From assembly GCA_934098525.1 (NCBI GenBank), contig CAKONZ010000003.1, positions 70,689-134,688 on the forward strand: a DNA stretch of 64,000 bases, written 5' to 3'. This DNA is from an uncultured Bacilli bacterium (GTDB taxonomy: Bacteria; Bacillota_I; Bacilli_A; RF39; UBA660). A program made the translations under genes and the position numbers. The notes beneath the pieces were generated by a model. That model was not told the DNA's origin and ran no database searches. It worked only from the letters and a program-made list of their open reading frames with translations. Of this stretch, positions 8,674 to 16,923 are shown piece by piece; position 1 is the stretch's first letter, and every line of letters begins with the position of its first letter.

Positions 8674-9305
8674 TGAAAAATATTATTTTAATTGCCCCAC
8701 CAGCTGCTGGTAAGGGAACTTTGGCTAATATGCTTGCTTCTGAGTATGGATATATTAGTTTATCTACTGGTGATATGCTAAGAGATTTAGCTAAACAAGA
8801 TGAAAAATTAAGTGAAGAGTTAAAGACAGGTAAGTTAATTGATGATGATACTGTTTTTAAAGCTTTAGAAAATAAATTGGATTCATTAGGAGATACTCCA
8901 TATATTTTGGATGGTTTTCCTAGAACAGTTAAACAAGCTGAAATGTATGATAATTTATTAAGTAACAAAAATAGAGATTTAGGTGTTGTTATTTATTTAG
9001 ATGTTGATAAAGAAGTTTTATTAAGTAGGGTTACTACAAGATTAGTATGTCCTGTTTGTAAAAGATCTTATTCTACAATAAATAAAGACCTTTTACCTAA
9101 AGATGGTAATTTGTGTTATGATTGTAATGTTTCTTTAATACAAAGATCTGATGATAAAAAGGAAACTTTTGAACAAAGATATGATGAATATTTAGAGAAA
9201 ACATCACCATTAATAAATTATTATGAATCTAAAAATTTATTATTTAAAATTAATGCTATTGATTCTAAAGAGACATTTAAAGAAGCTGTTAAGATAATTA
9301 AGTAA
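8673..9305 (+). CDS. adk: Adenylate kinase, zinc-finger LID type
   Basis: This 210-residue kinase interconverts ATP + AMP and 2 ADP in the cytosol. The P-loop at residues 8-16 reads APPAAGKGT, where most homologues have GxPGxGKGT, so the first glycines are replaced. LDGFPRT (about residues 79-85) and LSTGDMLR match the AMP-binding region. The LID carries CPVC and CYDC, the four-cysteine zinc site typical of Gram-positive enzymes. It overlaps the secY stop by one base. The fold is clear; the altered P-loop is mild. Confidence 0.95.
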   Translation: MKNIILIAPPAAGKGTLANMLASEYGYISLSTGDMLRDLAKQDEKLSEELKTGKLIDDDTVFKALENKLDSLGDTPYILDGFPRTVKQAEMYDNLLSNKNRDLGVVIYLDVDKEVLLSRVTTRLVCPVCKRSYSTINKDLLPKDGNLCYDCNVSLIQRSDDKKETFEQRYDEYLEKTSPLINYYESKNLLFKINAIDSKETFKEAVKIIK

Positions 9306-9315
9306 GGTGATTGAT

Positions 9316-10080
9316 TTGATTAGTATTAAGAGTGATAGAGAAGTTGAACTTTTAGCAATTGCAGGTAATATTGTTTATCAAACTCATCAATATTTGAAGG
9401 ACTTTATTAAACCTGGAATTACTACTAAAGAGTTAGATGATTTGGCTGAAAAGTTTATATTAAGTAAGAACGCTACTCCATCTTTTAAAGGGTATGAAGG
9501 TTTTCCTGCTAGTATATGTACTAGTATAAATGAGCAAGTTGTTCATGGTATTCCTGGAAATACCCGTTTAAAAGAAGGTGATATAATTTCTATTGATATT
9601 GGTGCTTGTTATAAAGGTTATCATGGTGATTCTGCTTGGACTTATCCAGTAGGAAAAGTTAGTGATGATTTAAAATATTTAATGAAACATACTGAGGAAT
9701 CATTATTTAAAGGTTTAGAACAAGTAAAACCAGGAAATAGAATTGGTGATATTTCTTCTGCTATTGAAGAATGGGCAGAAAAATATAATTTGGGCGTTGT
9801 TAAAGAATTGGTTGGTCATGGAGTTGGTACCAGTGTCCATGAAGATCCTGATGTTCCTAATTATGGAAGAAAAATTACTGGTCCAAAATTAAAAAAAGGC
9901 ATGGTTATTGCAATAGAACCTATGCTAACATTAGGTAGTCCAGATATTGTTGTTTTAGAAGACAATTGGACTATTGAAACAGAAGATTATAGTCCATCAG
10001 CACATTTTGAACACACAGTAGTTGTTACTGATGATGGATACAAAATTTTGACAGGAGTGTTGATAAATGGCAAAGAGTGA
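9316..10080 (+). CDS. map: Methionine aminopeptidase, type I
   Basis: The enzyme removes the N-terminal Met from new proteins; 254 residues is normal. Metal ligands are visible in order: two Asp in SIDIGACYKGYHGDSAW, His in VGHGVGTSVHE, Glu in AIEPML and Glu in HFEHTVVV. The start is probably the TTG at 9316, because it gives MISIKSDREVELL, the usual N-terminus, and has AAGGTGA five bases upstream; a GTG at 9307 is the alternative. The TGA stop lies inside infA, which shows that TGA terminates here. Confidence 0.93.
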   Translation: MISIKSDREVELLAIAGNIVYQTHQYLKDFIKPGITTKELDDLAEKFILSKNATPSFKGYEGFPASICTSINEQVVHGIPGNTRLKEGDIISIDIGACYKGYHGDSAWTYPVGKVSDDLKYLMKHTEESLFKGLEQVKPGNRIGDISSAIEEWAEKYNLGVVKELVGHGVGTSVHEDPDVPNYGRKITGPKLKKGMVIAIEPMLTLGSPDIVVLEDNWTIETEDYSPSAHFEHTVVVTDDGYKILTGVLINGKE

Positions 10081-10282
10081 TGTAATCGAAGTAGAGGGAA
10101 AAGTTCTTGAAGTTATTCCAGGTGGAAGCTTCAAAGTTGAATTAAGTAATGGTCATATAATAGAAGCTCACGTTTCTGGTAAAATGCGACTAAACTATAT
10201 TCGTATTTCACCGGGTGATAAGGTTATGATCGAACTTTCTCCATATGATTTAACACGTGGGCGTATAACCTATAGAAAGTAG
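10067..10282 (+). CDS. infA: Translation initiation factor IF-1
   Basis: IF-1 has 71 residues and an S1-type OB fold; it binds the 30S A site during initiation. The sequence AKSDVIEVEGKVLEV and the C-terminal RGRITYRK match the family. The gene overlaps the end of map by 14 bases, and its ribosome binding site AGGAGTG lies within map. The order map-infA-rpmJ-rpsM is standard. Confidence 0.97.
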   Translation: MAKSDVIEVEGKVLEVIPGGSFKVELSNGHIIEAHVSGKMRLNYIRISPGDKVMIELSPYDLTRGRITYRK

Positions 10283-10292
10283 GAGGGAAATT

Positions 10293-10406
10293 ATGAAAGT
10301 AAAACCATCTGTAAAGAAAATTTGTGCAAAATGTAGAATTATTAAACGTAAGGGAAAAATCATGGTAATTTGTGAAAATCCAAAACACAAACAAACTCAA
10401 GGTTAA
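10293..10406 (+). CDS. rpmJ: 50S ribosomal protein L36, zinc ribbon form
   Basis: This small ORF encodes 37 residues: MKVKPSVKKICAKCRIIKRK at the start and CENPKHKQTQG at the end. The C-x2-C and C-x4-H ligands form the zinc ribbon of the C+ type L36. AGGAGGG lies just upstream of the ATG. It lies between infA and rpsM, exactly as in Bacillus. Confidence 0.96.
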   Translation: MKVKPSVKKICAKCRIIKRKGKIMVICENPKHKQTQG

Positions 10407-10421
10407 TAAGGAGGAAAAGTA

Positions 10422-10787
10422 ATGGCACGTATTAAAGGTGTAGAAATACCAAATGAAAAAAAGATCAAAGTTTCATTAACTTATATTTATGGTATTGGTC
10501 CAAAAACAGCAGAAAAGATTTTAAATGTTGTTAAAGTTGATGGAGAAAAAAGAACTAAAGATTTGTCTAATGAAGAATTAGGTTTAATTCGTGATGAATT
10601 AGCTAATTATGTTACTGAAGGTGATTTAAGAAGAGAAGTTTCTATGAACATTAAAACTAAGATGGAAATAGGTTCTTACCAAGGAATTCGTCATCGTAAA
10701 GGTTTACCAGTAAGAGGACAAAGAACAAATAGAAATGCCAGAACTCGTAAGGGTAAAGGTAAAGTTGTTGCTAATAAAAAGAAATAA
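10422..10787 (+). CDS. rpsM: 30S ribosomal protein S13
   Basis: S13 has 121 residues and forms bridges in the small-subunit head. ARIKGVEIPNEKKI at the N-terminus, YGIGPKTAEKIL in the H2TH region, and GLPVRGQRTNRNARTRKGK near the C-terminus are diagnostic. The ribosome binding site AAGGAGG precedes the ATG. It begins the alpha-operon part of the cluster. Confidence 0.97.
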   Translation: MARIKGVEIPNEKKIKVSLTYIYGIGPKTAEKILNVVKVDGEKRTKDLSNEELGLIRDELANYVTEGDLRREVSMNIKTKMEIGSYQGIRHRKGLPVRGQRTNRNARTRKGKGKVVANKKK

Positions 10788-10808
10788 TAGGTTTAAGGAG
10801 GTTAAACT

Positions 10809-11192
10809 ATGGCTTATAAACAAAGAAAAAGAAAAGTTAAGAAAAACATTCCTGAAGGTGTTGCTCATATTCATGCAACCTTCAATAATACAATAACTAC
10901 TATTACTGATAAAGAAGGTAACGTTGTAGCATGGGCTTCTTCTGGAGCAATTGGTTTTAAAGGTAGTAAAAAATCTACTCCATTTGCAGCTGGTCAAGCT
11001 GCTGAAAAAGCTGGAAAAATGGCTTTTGATTCAGGTATGAGAAAAGTTGAAGTAGTTGTTAAGGGTGTTGGTCCAGGAAGAGAAACTGCTATTAGATCAT
11101 TACAAACTTCTGGGTTAGAGGTAACATCAATTACTGATGTAACTCCTATTCCACATAATGGATGTCGTCCACCAAAAAGACCACGTAATTAA
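10809..11192 (+). CDS. rpsK: 30S ribosomal protein S11
   Basis: S11 has 127 residues and lies on the platform near the Shine-Dalgarno duplex. AHIHATFNNTITTITDKEGN and the C-terminal GCRPPKRPRN are family signatures. The ribosome binding site AAGGAGG precedes the ATG. It lies between rpsM and rpoA; rpsD is not next to it, as is usual in Firmicutes. Confidence 0.97.
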   Translation: MAYKQRKRKVKKNIPEGVAHIHATFNNTITTITDKEGNVVAWASSGAIGFKGSKKSTPFAAGQAAEKAGKMAFDSGMRKVEVVVKGVGPGRETAIRSLQTSGLEVTSITDVTPIPHNGCRPPKRPRN

Positions 11193-11211
11193 TGAAAAGG
11201 AGGGTAAGTAA

Positions 11212-12162
11212 ATGATTCAATTTGAAAAACCAAATTATAAAATAATTGACCGTGTAGAAAAGAGTAATTATGGTAAATTTGAACTTGAACCTTTAGAAAG
11301 AGGTTTCGGTTATACTATTGGTAATGCATTAAGAAGAGTAATGTTATCTTCATTACCTGGTAGTGCTATTACTAGTGTTAAGATTGATGGAGTTTTACAT
11401 GAATTTCAAACAATCGAAGGTGTAGTTGAGGATGTTACTTCAATTATACTTAATTTAAAGAATGTTGTTATTAAGAAACATTGTGAAGGTGAAAAAACTA
11501 TTAGATTATCTGCTTCTGAAGAAGGAGTTGTAACAGCTGGAGATATTACTTGTGATGCTGATGTTGAAATAGTTAATAAAGATCAAGTTATTGCTACTTT
11601 AGCAAAAGGTGGTAAGCTTGATATGGAAATGACAGTTTCTTCTGGAAGAGGATATGTTAGAGCTGAAGAAAATAAGAAATTATTATCTGATAAAAAAATT
11701 GGAGTTATTGCAATTGATTCATTGTATTCTCCAATAGAAAGAGTTGCTTATGAGGTATTAGATGCACGTGTTGGTCAAAATGAAACTTATGATAAATTAG
11801 TTATTGAAGTTTGGACTAATAGTTCTATTAAACCTGAAGAGGCAATTGCTTTAGCTAGTAGAATTTTAATTGAACATTTAGAAATAGTTGCTAGTTTAGA
11901 TAATATTGCTAATGTTACTGGTATGATGGTTGAAAAAACTGAAGATCCAAAACAAAAAGCTTTAGAAACTGCAATTGAAGATTTAGATTTCTCTGTTCGT
12001 GCTTATAATTGTTTGAAAAGAGCAGGAATTCATACTTTACAAGATTTAGTTAATAAAACTGATGCTGATGTTATGAAAATTCGTAATTTGGGTAAAAAAT
12101 CTTTGAAAGAAGTATTAGATAAGGTTAAAGAATTAGATTTAACTTTAAAAGATGAAGATTAG
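11212..12162 (+). CDS. rpoA: RNA polymerase alpha subunit
   Basis: The alpha subunit has 316 residues, full length. The N-terminal dimerisation and assembly domain covers about residues 1-230 and includes LERGFGYTIGNALRRVMLSS. The C-terminal domain (about 250-312), which binds UP elements and activators, contains LKRAGIHTLQDL and IRNLGKKSLKEV. An AGGAGGG ribosome binding site precedes the ATG. It sits between rpsK and rplQ. Confidence 0.97.
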   Translation: MIQFEKPNYKIIDRVEKSNYGKFELEPLERGFGYTIGNALRRVMLSSLPGSAITSVKIDGVLHEFQTIEGVVEDVTSIILNLKNVVIKKHCEGEKTIRLSASEEGVVTAGDITCDADVEIVNKDQVIATLAKGGKLDMEMTVSSGRGYVRAEENKKLLSDKKIGVIAIDSLYSPIERVAYEVLDARVGQNETYDKLVIEVWTNSSIKPEEAIALASRILIEHLEIVASLDNIANVTGMMVEKTEDPKQKALETAIEDLDFSVRAYNCLKRAGIHTLQDLVNKTDADVMKIRNLGKKSLKEVLDKVKELDLTLKDED

Positions 12163-12180
12163 TAAGAAGGAGTGAATATA

Positions 12181-12525
12181 ATGGCATATAGAAAATTAGG
12201 CGTTGATAATAAACATAGAAGAAGCATGCTTGCAAACTTAACTATTAGTCTTATTATGAACGAAAGTATTGAGACAACTGAGGCAAGAGCTAAAGAAGCT
12301 AGAAAAATGGTTGAAAAAATGATTACTTACGGAAAAAACGGTAGTTTAGTTTCAAGAAGAAAAGCGTTAGCTTTCTTAATGAATAACACTGCTGCTGTTA
12401 AGAAAGTATTTGAAGAATTAGCTCCTCGTTATAAAGACCGTAATGGTGGATATACAAGAATTTTAAAATTAGATGAAAGAAAAGGCGATGATGCCTTAAT
12501 GGTAATTTTAGAATTAGTTAAATAA
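12181..12525 (+). CDS. rplQ: 50S ribosomal protein L17
   Basis: L17 has 114 residues. MAYRKLGVDNKHRRSMLANL is the standard start, so ATG 12181 is used instead of the in-frame GTG at 12172, which lies in the AAGGAGTG ribosome binding site. The C-terminal half contains YKDRNGGYTRILKL. It is the last gene of the long operon; a terminator follows at once. The ECF transporter genes that often come next in Firmicutes are absent. Confidence 0.96.
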   Translation: MAYRKLGVDNKHRRSMLANLTISLIMNESIETTEARAKEARKMVEKMITYGKNGSLVSRRKALAFLMNNTAAVKKVFEELAPRYKDRNGGYTRILKLDERKGDDALMVILELVK

Positions 12526-12549
12526 AAGGATGTTTTTACATCTTTTTTT
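12525..12549 (+). terminator. Intrinsic terminator after rplQ
   Basis: AAAGGATGT and ACATCTTTT form a 9-bp stem (one G-T pair) with a TTTT loop, followed by a run of T. It ends the ribosomal super-operon. Confidence 0.85.
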
Positions 12550-12587
12550 AATTATGTAAAAATGATATAATTTTAGTGGGTGATGAT

Positions 12588-13346
12588 ATGAAGGCTTTGA
12601 TTACAGGAGCTTCCTCTGGAATAGGAAGAGAAATGGCTATTTATTTAAGTGAATTAGGTTATGATTTGATATTGGTAGCAAGAGATAAGACAGAACTTGA
12701 GTATTTACAAAAACAATTAAAAACTAATGTTAAGTTGATTATAGTGGATTTATCTGATGAAAAAAAGGTAAAAGATTTATATATGCTTGTTAAAAATGAT
12801 GATATTGATATCTTAATTAATAATGCTGGTTTTGGATTGTTTGGAAATTATGATAATGTGGATTTACTTACTGAACTTAAAATGATTGATGTTAATATTA
12901 AGGCTGTACATATTTTAACTAGAATGTTTTTAAAGAATATGACACAAAGAAATAGTGGATATATTTTAAATGTAGCTTCATCTGCAGGACTTTTAAAAGG
13001 TGGACCTTTGATGAGTACATATTATGCTACTAAAAGTTATGTTGTTTCTTTTACTAATGCTATATATGAGGAATTAAGAAGAAATAAATCTAATGTTCAT
13101 GTTTCTTGTTTATGTCCTGGACCTGTTAAGACTAATTTTAATAATGTTGCAGGAGTTAAATTTACTGTTAAAAGTTTAGATGCTAGGTATGTAGCAAGAT
13201 ATGCAATTGATTGTATGTTTTCTAATAAACTTACAATAGTACCAGGAAATACTACTAAGATTGGTTTGTTTTTTTCTAGATTTTTAAGTACTAAAACTTT
13301 ACTTAAAATTACTTATAAATTTCAAAAGAAAAAAGATAGAAAATAA
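12588..13346 (+). CDS. Short-chain dehydrogenase/reductase (SDR)
   Basis: This is a classical SDR of 252 residues, a NAD(P)-dependent oxidoreductase. The cofactor motif TGASSGIG lies at residues 6-13, NNAG at about 80, the catalytic Ser in VASSAG, and YxxxK as YYATKSYV. The substrate is not evident. ATG 12588 is chosen because GGGTGAT lies just upstream; an in-frame GTG at 12576 would start inside that site. A -10 box TATAAT at 12566-12571 suggests its own promoter. It occupies the place where ECF transporter genes often lie between rplQ and truA. Confidence 0.85.
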   Translation: MKALITGASSGIGREMAIYLSELGYDLILVARDKTELEYLQKQLKTNVKLIIVDLSDEKKVKDLYMLVKNDDIDILINNAGFGLFGNYDNVDLLTELKMIDVNIKAVHILTRMFLKNMTQRNSGYILNVASSAGLLKGGPLMSTYYATKSYVVSFTNAIYEELRRNKSNVHVSCLCPGPVKTNFNNVAGVKFTVKSLDARYVARYAIDCMFSNKLTIVPGNTTKIGLFFSRFLSTKTLLKITYKFQKKKDRK

Positions 13347-13363
13347 TAACTTATGAGGTAATT

Positions 13364-14095
13364 ATGAGATATTTAATGAAGTTTGCTTATGATGGTTCTT
13401 GTTTTTATGGATATGAGAGGCAGAATAATTTGTTAACAGTACAAGGAACTATTGAAAATATATTGACTGGTGTTAATAATTTTAAGGCAGTTAAAATTCA
13501 TTCTAGTGGACGTACTGATAGGGGTGTTCATGCTAGATGTCAAACTGCACATTTTGATTTAGATGTAAAAATTAAGCCATATGGTCTTATTAAACTTATA
13601 AATAAAGAATGTCCTGATATACATGTTTTTAGTATTGAGAATGTTAGTGATGATTTTCATGCTAGGTATAGTGTTAAATCTAAGACTTATTCTTATTATA
13701 TTAATACTGGTATTTATGATTTGTTTGCGAGAAAATATGTTTATCAATATAATCAAAAATTAGATATTGATAAAATGAAAGAAGCATGTTTATGTTTGAT
13801 TGGAGAACATAATTTTAAGTCTTTTTGTAATGATAGTAAGTCAAGAAATAATTTTGTAAGGGTTATTAATAGTATTGATATAACAAGTGATGATGGAATA
13901 ATTAAAATTAGTATTAATGGGAATGGTTTTTTGAGATGTATGGTAAGGAATATAGTTGGTGTTTTAATAGAAATAGGATCTTTAAAAAGGGATGTTTCTT
14001 ATATGAATTATGTTCTCAATCTTTGTGATAGAAAAGGCTATATTGTTAAGTCAGCTTATAGTGGTGGTCTATATTTAGATAGTGTTTTTTACTAA
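13364..14095 (+). CDS. truA: tRNA pseudouridine synthase A
   Basis: TruA modifies uridines 38-40 of the tRNA anticodon arm; 243 residues is normal. The motif SSGRTDRGVHA contains the catalytic Asp. The N-terminal LMKFAYDGSCFYGYERQ and the C-terminal NGFLRCMVRNIVG also match. The gene is 17 bases after the SDR gene and probably co-transcribed. The usual neighbours rplM-rpsI follow, but behind their own promoter. Confidence 0.95.
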   Translation: MRYLMKFAYDGSCFYGYERQNNLLTVQGTIENILTGVNNFKAVKIHSSGRTDRGVHARCQTAHFDLDVKIKPYGLIKLINKECPDIHVFSIENVSDDFHARYSVKSKTYSYYINTGIYDLFARKYVYQYNQKLDIDKMKEACLCLIGEHNFKSFCNDSKSRNNFVRVINSIDITSDDGIIKISINGNGFLRCMVRNIVGVLIEIGSLKRDVSYMNYVLNLCDRKGYIVKSAYSGGLYLDSVFY

Positions 14096-14162
14096 TTTTA
14101 TAAGTAAGATATTAATTATTGTTTGAAAATGTTAAATTTATATATAAATAAGTATTAAATTG

Positions 14163-14191
14163 TTGACATTTACATATTGTTTTAGTATAAT
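14163..14191 (+). promoter_or_regulatory. Sigma-A promoter of rplM-rpsI
   Basis: TTGACA at 14163-14168 and TATAAT at 14186-14191 are both consensus, with a 17-base spacer. Transcription should start near 14198, just before the leader. Confidence 0.93.
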
Positions 14192-14195
14192 TTTA

Positions 14196-14275
14196 GTCGG
14201 TACATTTTCTAAGGTTTTTGTTTGTAAGTGTGGGAAGCTTATAAATAGAAACTTAAATGAAAGGGAGAATTAATT
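14196..14275 (+). promoter_or_regulatory. L13-type ribosomal leader
   Basis: The transcribed leader contains GTTTGTAAGTGTGGGAAGCT-like sequence before the rplM ribosome binding site. From memory this resembles the Rfam L13 leader found upstream of rplM in low-GC Gram-positives, which is thought to mediate autoregulation. Position (directly upstream of rplM, directly downstream of a strong promoter) supports the call. The structure was not folded by computation. Confidence 0.6.
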
Positions 14276-14707
14276 ATGAAAAGTTATATGCAAAAAAAGG
14301 AAACAGTTGAACGTAAATGGTACGTAATTGATGCTACTGACGTAACTTTAGGACGTTTAGCTAGTAAAGTTGCTTTTATGTTAAGAGGTAAACATAAAGC
14401 TACTTATACACCACACATTGATTGTGGAGATTATATTATTATTGTTAATGCTGGTAAAGTAAAACTTACTGGAAATAAAATGGATAAGAAATTATATTAT
14501 AATCATTCTGGTTACCAAGGTGGTTTAAGAGTTCGTACTGCTAAAGAAATGGTTGAAAATTATCCAGTTGAGATGATTGAAAGAGCTGTTAAAGGTATGT
14601 TGCCTAATGGTAGATTAGGAAGAACTATGTATAAAAAATTATTTGTTTATGAAGGAGAAACTCATCCACATATGGCTCAAAAGCCTGAAGTGCTTGAGGT
14701 TAAATAG
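14276..14707 (+). CDS. rplM: 50S ribosomal protein L13
   Basis: L13 has 143 residues. RKWYVIDATDVTLGRLASKV at the start and HSGYQGGLRVRTAKEM in the middle are family signatures. The ribosome binding site AAAGGGAG precedes the ATG. It forms a two-gene operon with rpsI, transcribed from the consensus promoter upstream and probably controlled by the leader. Confidence 0.97.
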   Translation: MKSYMQKKETVERKWYVIDATDVTLGRLASKVAFMLRGKHKATYTPHIDCGDYIIIVNAGKVKLTGNKMDKKLYYNHSGYQGGLRVRTAKEMVENYPVEMIERAVKGMLPNGRLGRTMYKKLFVYEGETHPHMAQKPEVLEVK

Positions 14708-14718
14708 GGAGGTAAGCT

Positions 14719-15141
14719 ATGGCAAAAAATAAGACATGTTATTATGCTACTGGAAAAAGAAAAACTAGTATTGCAAAAGTAAAATTAGTAGAAGGTAAAG
14801 GTAATATTACTGTTAATGGAAAGGAAGTTTCTTCATATTTTCCATTTGAAACTTTGGTTATGGACTTATCTCAACCACTTGAATTAACTAACACAAAAGA
14901 TAAATTTGATGTTGTAGCAGAAGTTTCTGGTGGTGGTTTTTCTGGACAAACAGGTGCTATTAGATTAGGAATTGTTAAAGCTTTATTAGAGTATGATTCT
15001 GCTAGTGATCCTACTAATCCTGAAAGCTTTAGAAAGATTTTAAAATCTAGAGGTCTAGTTACTCGTGATTCTAGAATCAAAGAAAGAAAGAAACCAGGAC
15101 TTAAAAAAGCTCGTCGTGCACCACAGTTTAGTAAACGTTAA
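14719..15141 (+). CDS. rpsI: 30S ribosomal protein S9
   Basis: S9 has 140 residues, slightly longer than the usual 130. YYATGKRKTSIAKVKL and the C-terminal GLKKARRAPQFSKR are diagnostic; the basic tail reaches towards the P-site tRNA. The ribosome binding site GGGAGG precedes the ATG, and the stop codon lies at the start of the terminator stem. Confidence 0.97.
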   Translation: MAKNKTCYYATGKRKTSIAKVKLVEGKGNITVNGKEVSSYFPFETLVMDLSQPLELTNTKDKFDVVAEVSGGGFSGQTGAIRLGIVKALLEYDSASDPTNPESFRKILKSRGLVTRDSRIKERKKPGLKKARRAPQFSKR

Positions 15142-15167
15142 GATATTCTTTGGAATATCTTTTTTTA
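15141..15167 (+). terminator. Terminator after rpsI
   Basis: AGATATTC and GAATATCT form a perfect 8-bp stem with a TTTG loop, followed by TTTTTT. Confidence 0.88.
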
Positions 15168-15195
15168 TGTTATAATATTTGAGTGAGGTGTTAAG

Positions 15196-16923
15196 ATGAA
15201 AAGATATTTTAAATATGTAAAAGGTAATTGGTTTGCTACTATTATTTCTCCTATTTTGATGATGTTAGATGTTTTAGGTACTATGGTTCAACCTCTTTTA
15301 ATGGCTAAGATTATAGATATTGGAATTATAAATGGTGATTCTAACTATATTATTAAAATAGGTTTGGTTATGATTTTATTTTCTATTCTTACTATGATTT
15401 GTGGTTTTTTGTGTATGTATTTTTCTGCTAAGGCAGCATATGGTTTTTCTTATAATTTAAGAGCGGATTTAATTTCAAAAATTCAAATGTTTTCTTTTGC
15501 TAATATTAATAAATTTAAAACTTCTTCTTTGATAACACGTTTAACTAATGATATTAATATATTAAGTAATTTGTATCAGATGTTATTAAGAATTGTTGTT
15601 AGGGCCCCACTTATGTTTATTGGTGGTTTGATAATGGCGCTGTTTATTAATAAAAGATTATCCTTGATTCTTGTTGTTATGATTCCTATTCTTTTTATAT
15701 TTGTGGTATTTTTAATAAAGAAGGTTGCCCCATTATTTGATAAGGTACAATCAAGTATAGATGATGTTAATTCTTCAATTAGGGAAAATTTAAAGGGTAT
15801 AAGAGTTATAAAGGCTTTTGTTAGGGAAAATTATCAAAGGAAAAGATTTGGTAATGCCAATAATAGGTTGACTGATATTTCTATTAATAGTTATTCGAAG
15901 ATTATTATTTTGTCTCCTTTTATGTTAGTATTTATGAATTTTTCTGTTGCTTCTGTTTTATGGTTTGGTGGAAAAATAGCATCTTTGGGAGGTATTGAAA
16001 TTGGTTCTTTAACTTCTTTTATATCATATATTATGATGATTTTATCTTCTTTAGTTATGATGTCTATGGTTTTTATGAATTTTGCTAGAGCTTCTGCTTC
16101 TTCTAAAAGAATTTTAGAGGTTTTAGATGAAGATGTTGATATTAAAAATGCTTCTAATGGGATTAAAGATATCAATTGTGATTTAATTAGTTATAATGTT
16201 AATTCTTTTGCTTATAAGGATTCTAGTGGAGAGAAGGTCTTGAAAAATATTAAGTTTGATGTTAAAAAAGGGGATAAGGTAGCAATTATTGGTTCTACGG
16301 GAAGTGGAAAATCTACTTTAATAAATTTGTTACCTAGATTTTTTGATGTTGATGATGGAGAGATTTTAATTGATAATGTTAATATTAAAGAGTATGATTT
16401 GTTTGCTTTAAGAGATTCTATTGGAATGGTTTTACAAGAAAATAGGTTGTTTAGTGGCACTATTAAGTCAAATATTTTATGGGGTAATGGTAATGCTTCA
16501 ATGAATGATATTATTAAAGCTTGTAAAGTAGCTCAAATAGATGATTTTATTCAAGGACTTGATGATAAATATGATTCTAAGGTTGAACAAAGGGGTACTA
16601 ATTTTTCTGGTGGACAAAAACAAAGATTGTGTATTGCTAGAGCTCTTTTGAAAAAACCTAAGATTTTAGTTTTAGATGATAGTGTTAGTGCACTTGATGC
16701 TACTACTGAGGCTAATTTAACTAATGCTTTAAAAAAGAATTTTGCTGATACAACAACTTTTATTATTACGCAGAGAATTAGTAGTTGTAAGAGTGCTGAT
16801 TATGTTATTGTGATGGATAATGGTTGTATTACTGATATTGGTAAACATGAAGATTTACTTAAATCAAGTACAGTTTATCAAGAGATAAATAATTCTCAAC
16901 AGGAGGTGTTAACAAATGCATAA
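15196..16923 (+). CDS. ABC exporter half-transporter, non-catalytic-site subunit
   Basis: This 575-residue protein has an N-terminal six-helix membrane domain (about residues 1-310) and a C-terminal ATPase domain. The Walker A is GSTGSGKST, the signature FSGGQKQR is canonical, but Walker B reads VLDDSVSALD, with Asp where the catalytic Glu should be. The next gene has the opposite defects, so the two should form an asymmetric heterodimer such as TM287/288 or LmrCD. The substrate (lipid, peptide or drug) is unknown. A -10 box TATAAT at 15171-15176 lies upstream. It overlaps the next gene by 8 bases. Confidence 0.9.
   Translation: MKRYFKYVKGNWFATIISPILMMLDVLGTMVQPLLMAKIIDIGIINGDSNYIIKIGLVMILFSILTMICGFLCMYFSAKAAYGFSYNLRADLISKIQMFSFANINKFKTSSLITRLTNDINILSNLYQMLLRIVVRAPLMFIGGLIMALFINKRLSLILVVMIPILFIFVVFLIKKVAPLFDKVQSSIDDVNSSIRENLKGIRVIKAFVRENYQRKRFGNANNRLTDISINSYSKIIILSPFMLVFMNFSVASVLWFGGKIASLGGIEIGSLTSFISYIMMILSSLVMMSMVFMNFARASASSKRILEVLDEDVDIKNASNGIKDINCDLISYNVNSFAYKDSSGEKVLKNIKFDVKKGDKVAIIGSTGSGKSTLINLLPRFFDVDDGEILIDNVNIKEYDLFALRDSIGMVLQENRLFSGTIKSNILWGNGNASMNDIIKACKVAQIDDFIQGLDDKYDSKVEQRGTNFSGGQKQRLCIARALLKKPKILVLDDSVSALDATTEANLTNALKKNFADTTTFIITQRISSCKSADYVIVMDNGCITDIGKHEDLLKSSTVYQEINNSQQEVLTNA

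Noticed and set aside
10067..10080. Genetic code 4 (TGA as Trp), considered because of the AT-rich, Mollicutes-like content
   Set aside because: map ends at TGA, the LiaF-like gene ends at TGA, and only a CCA-anticodon Trp tRNA is seen; TGA reads as a stop.
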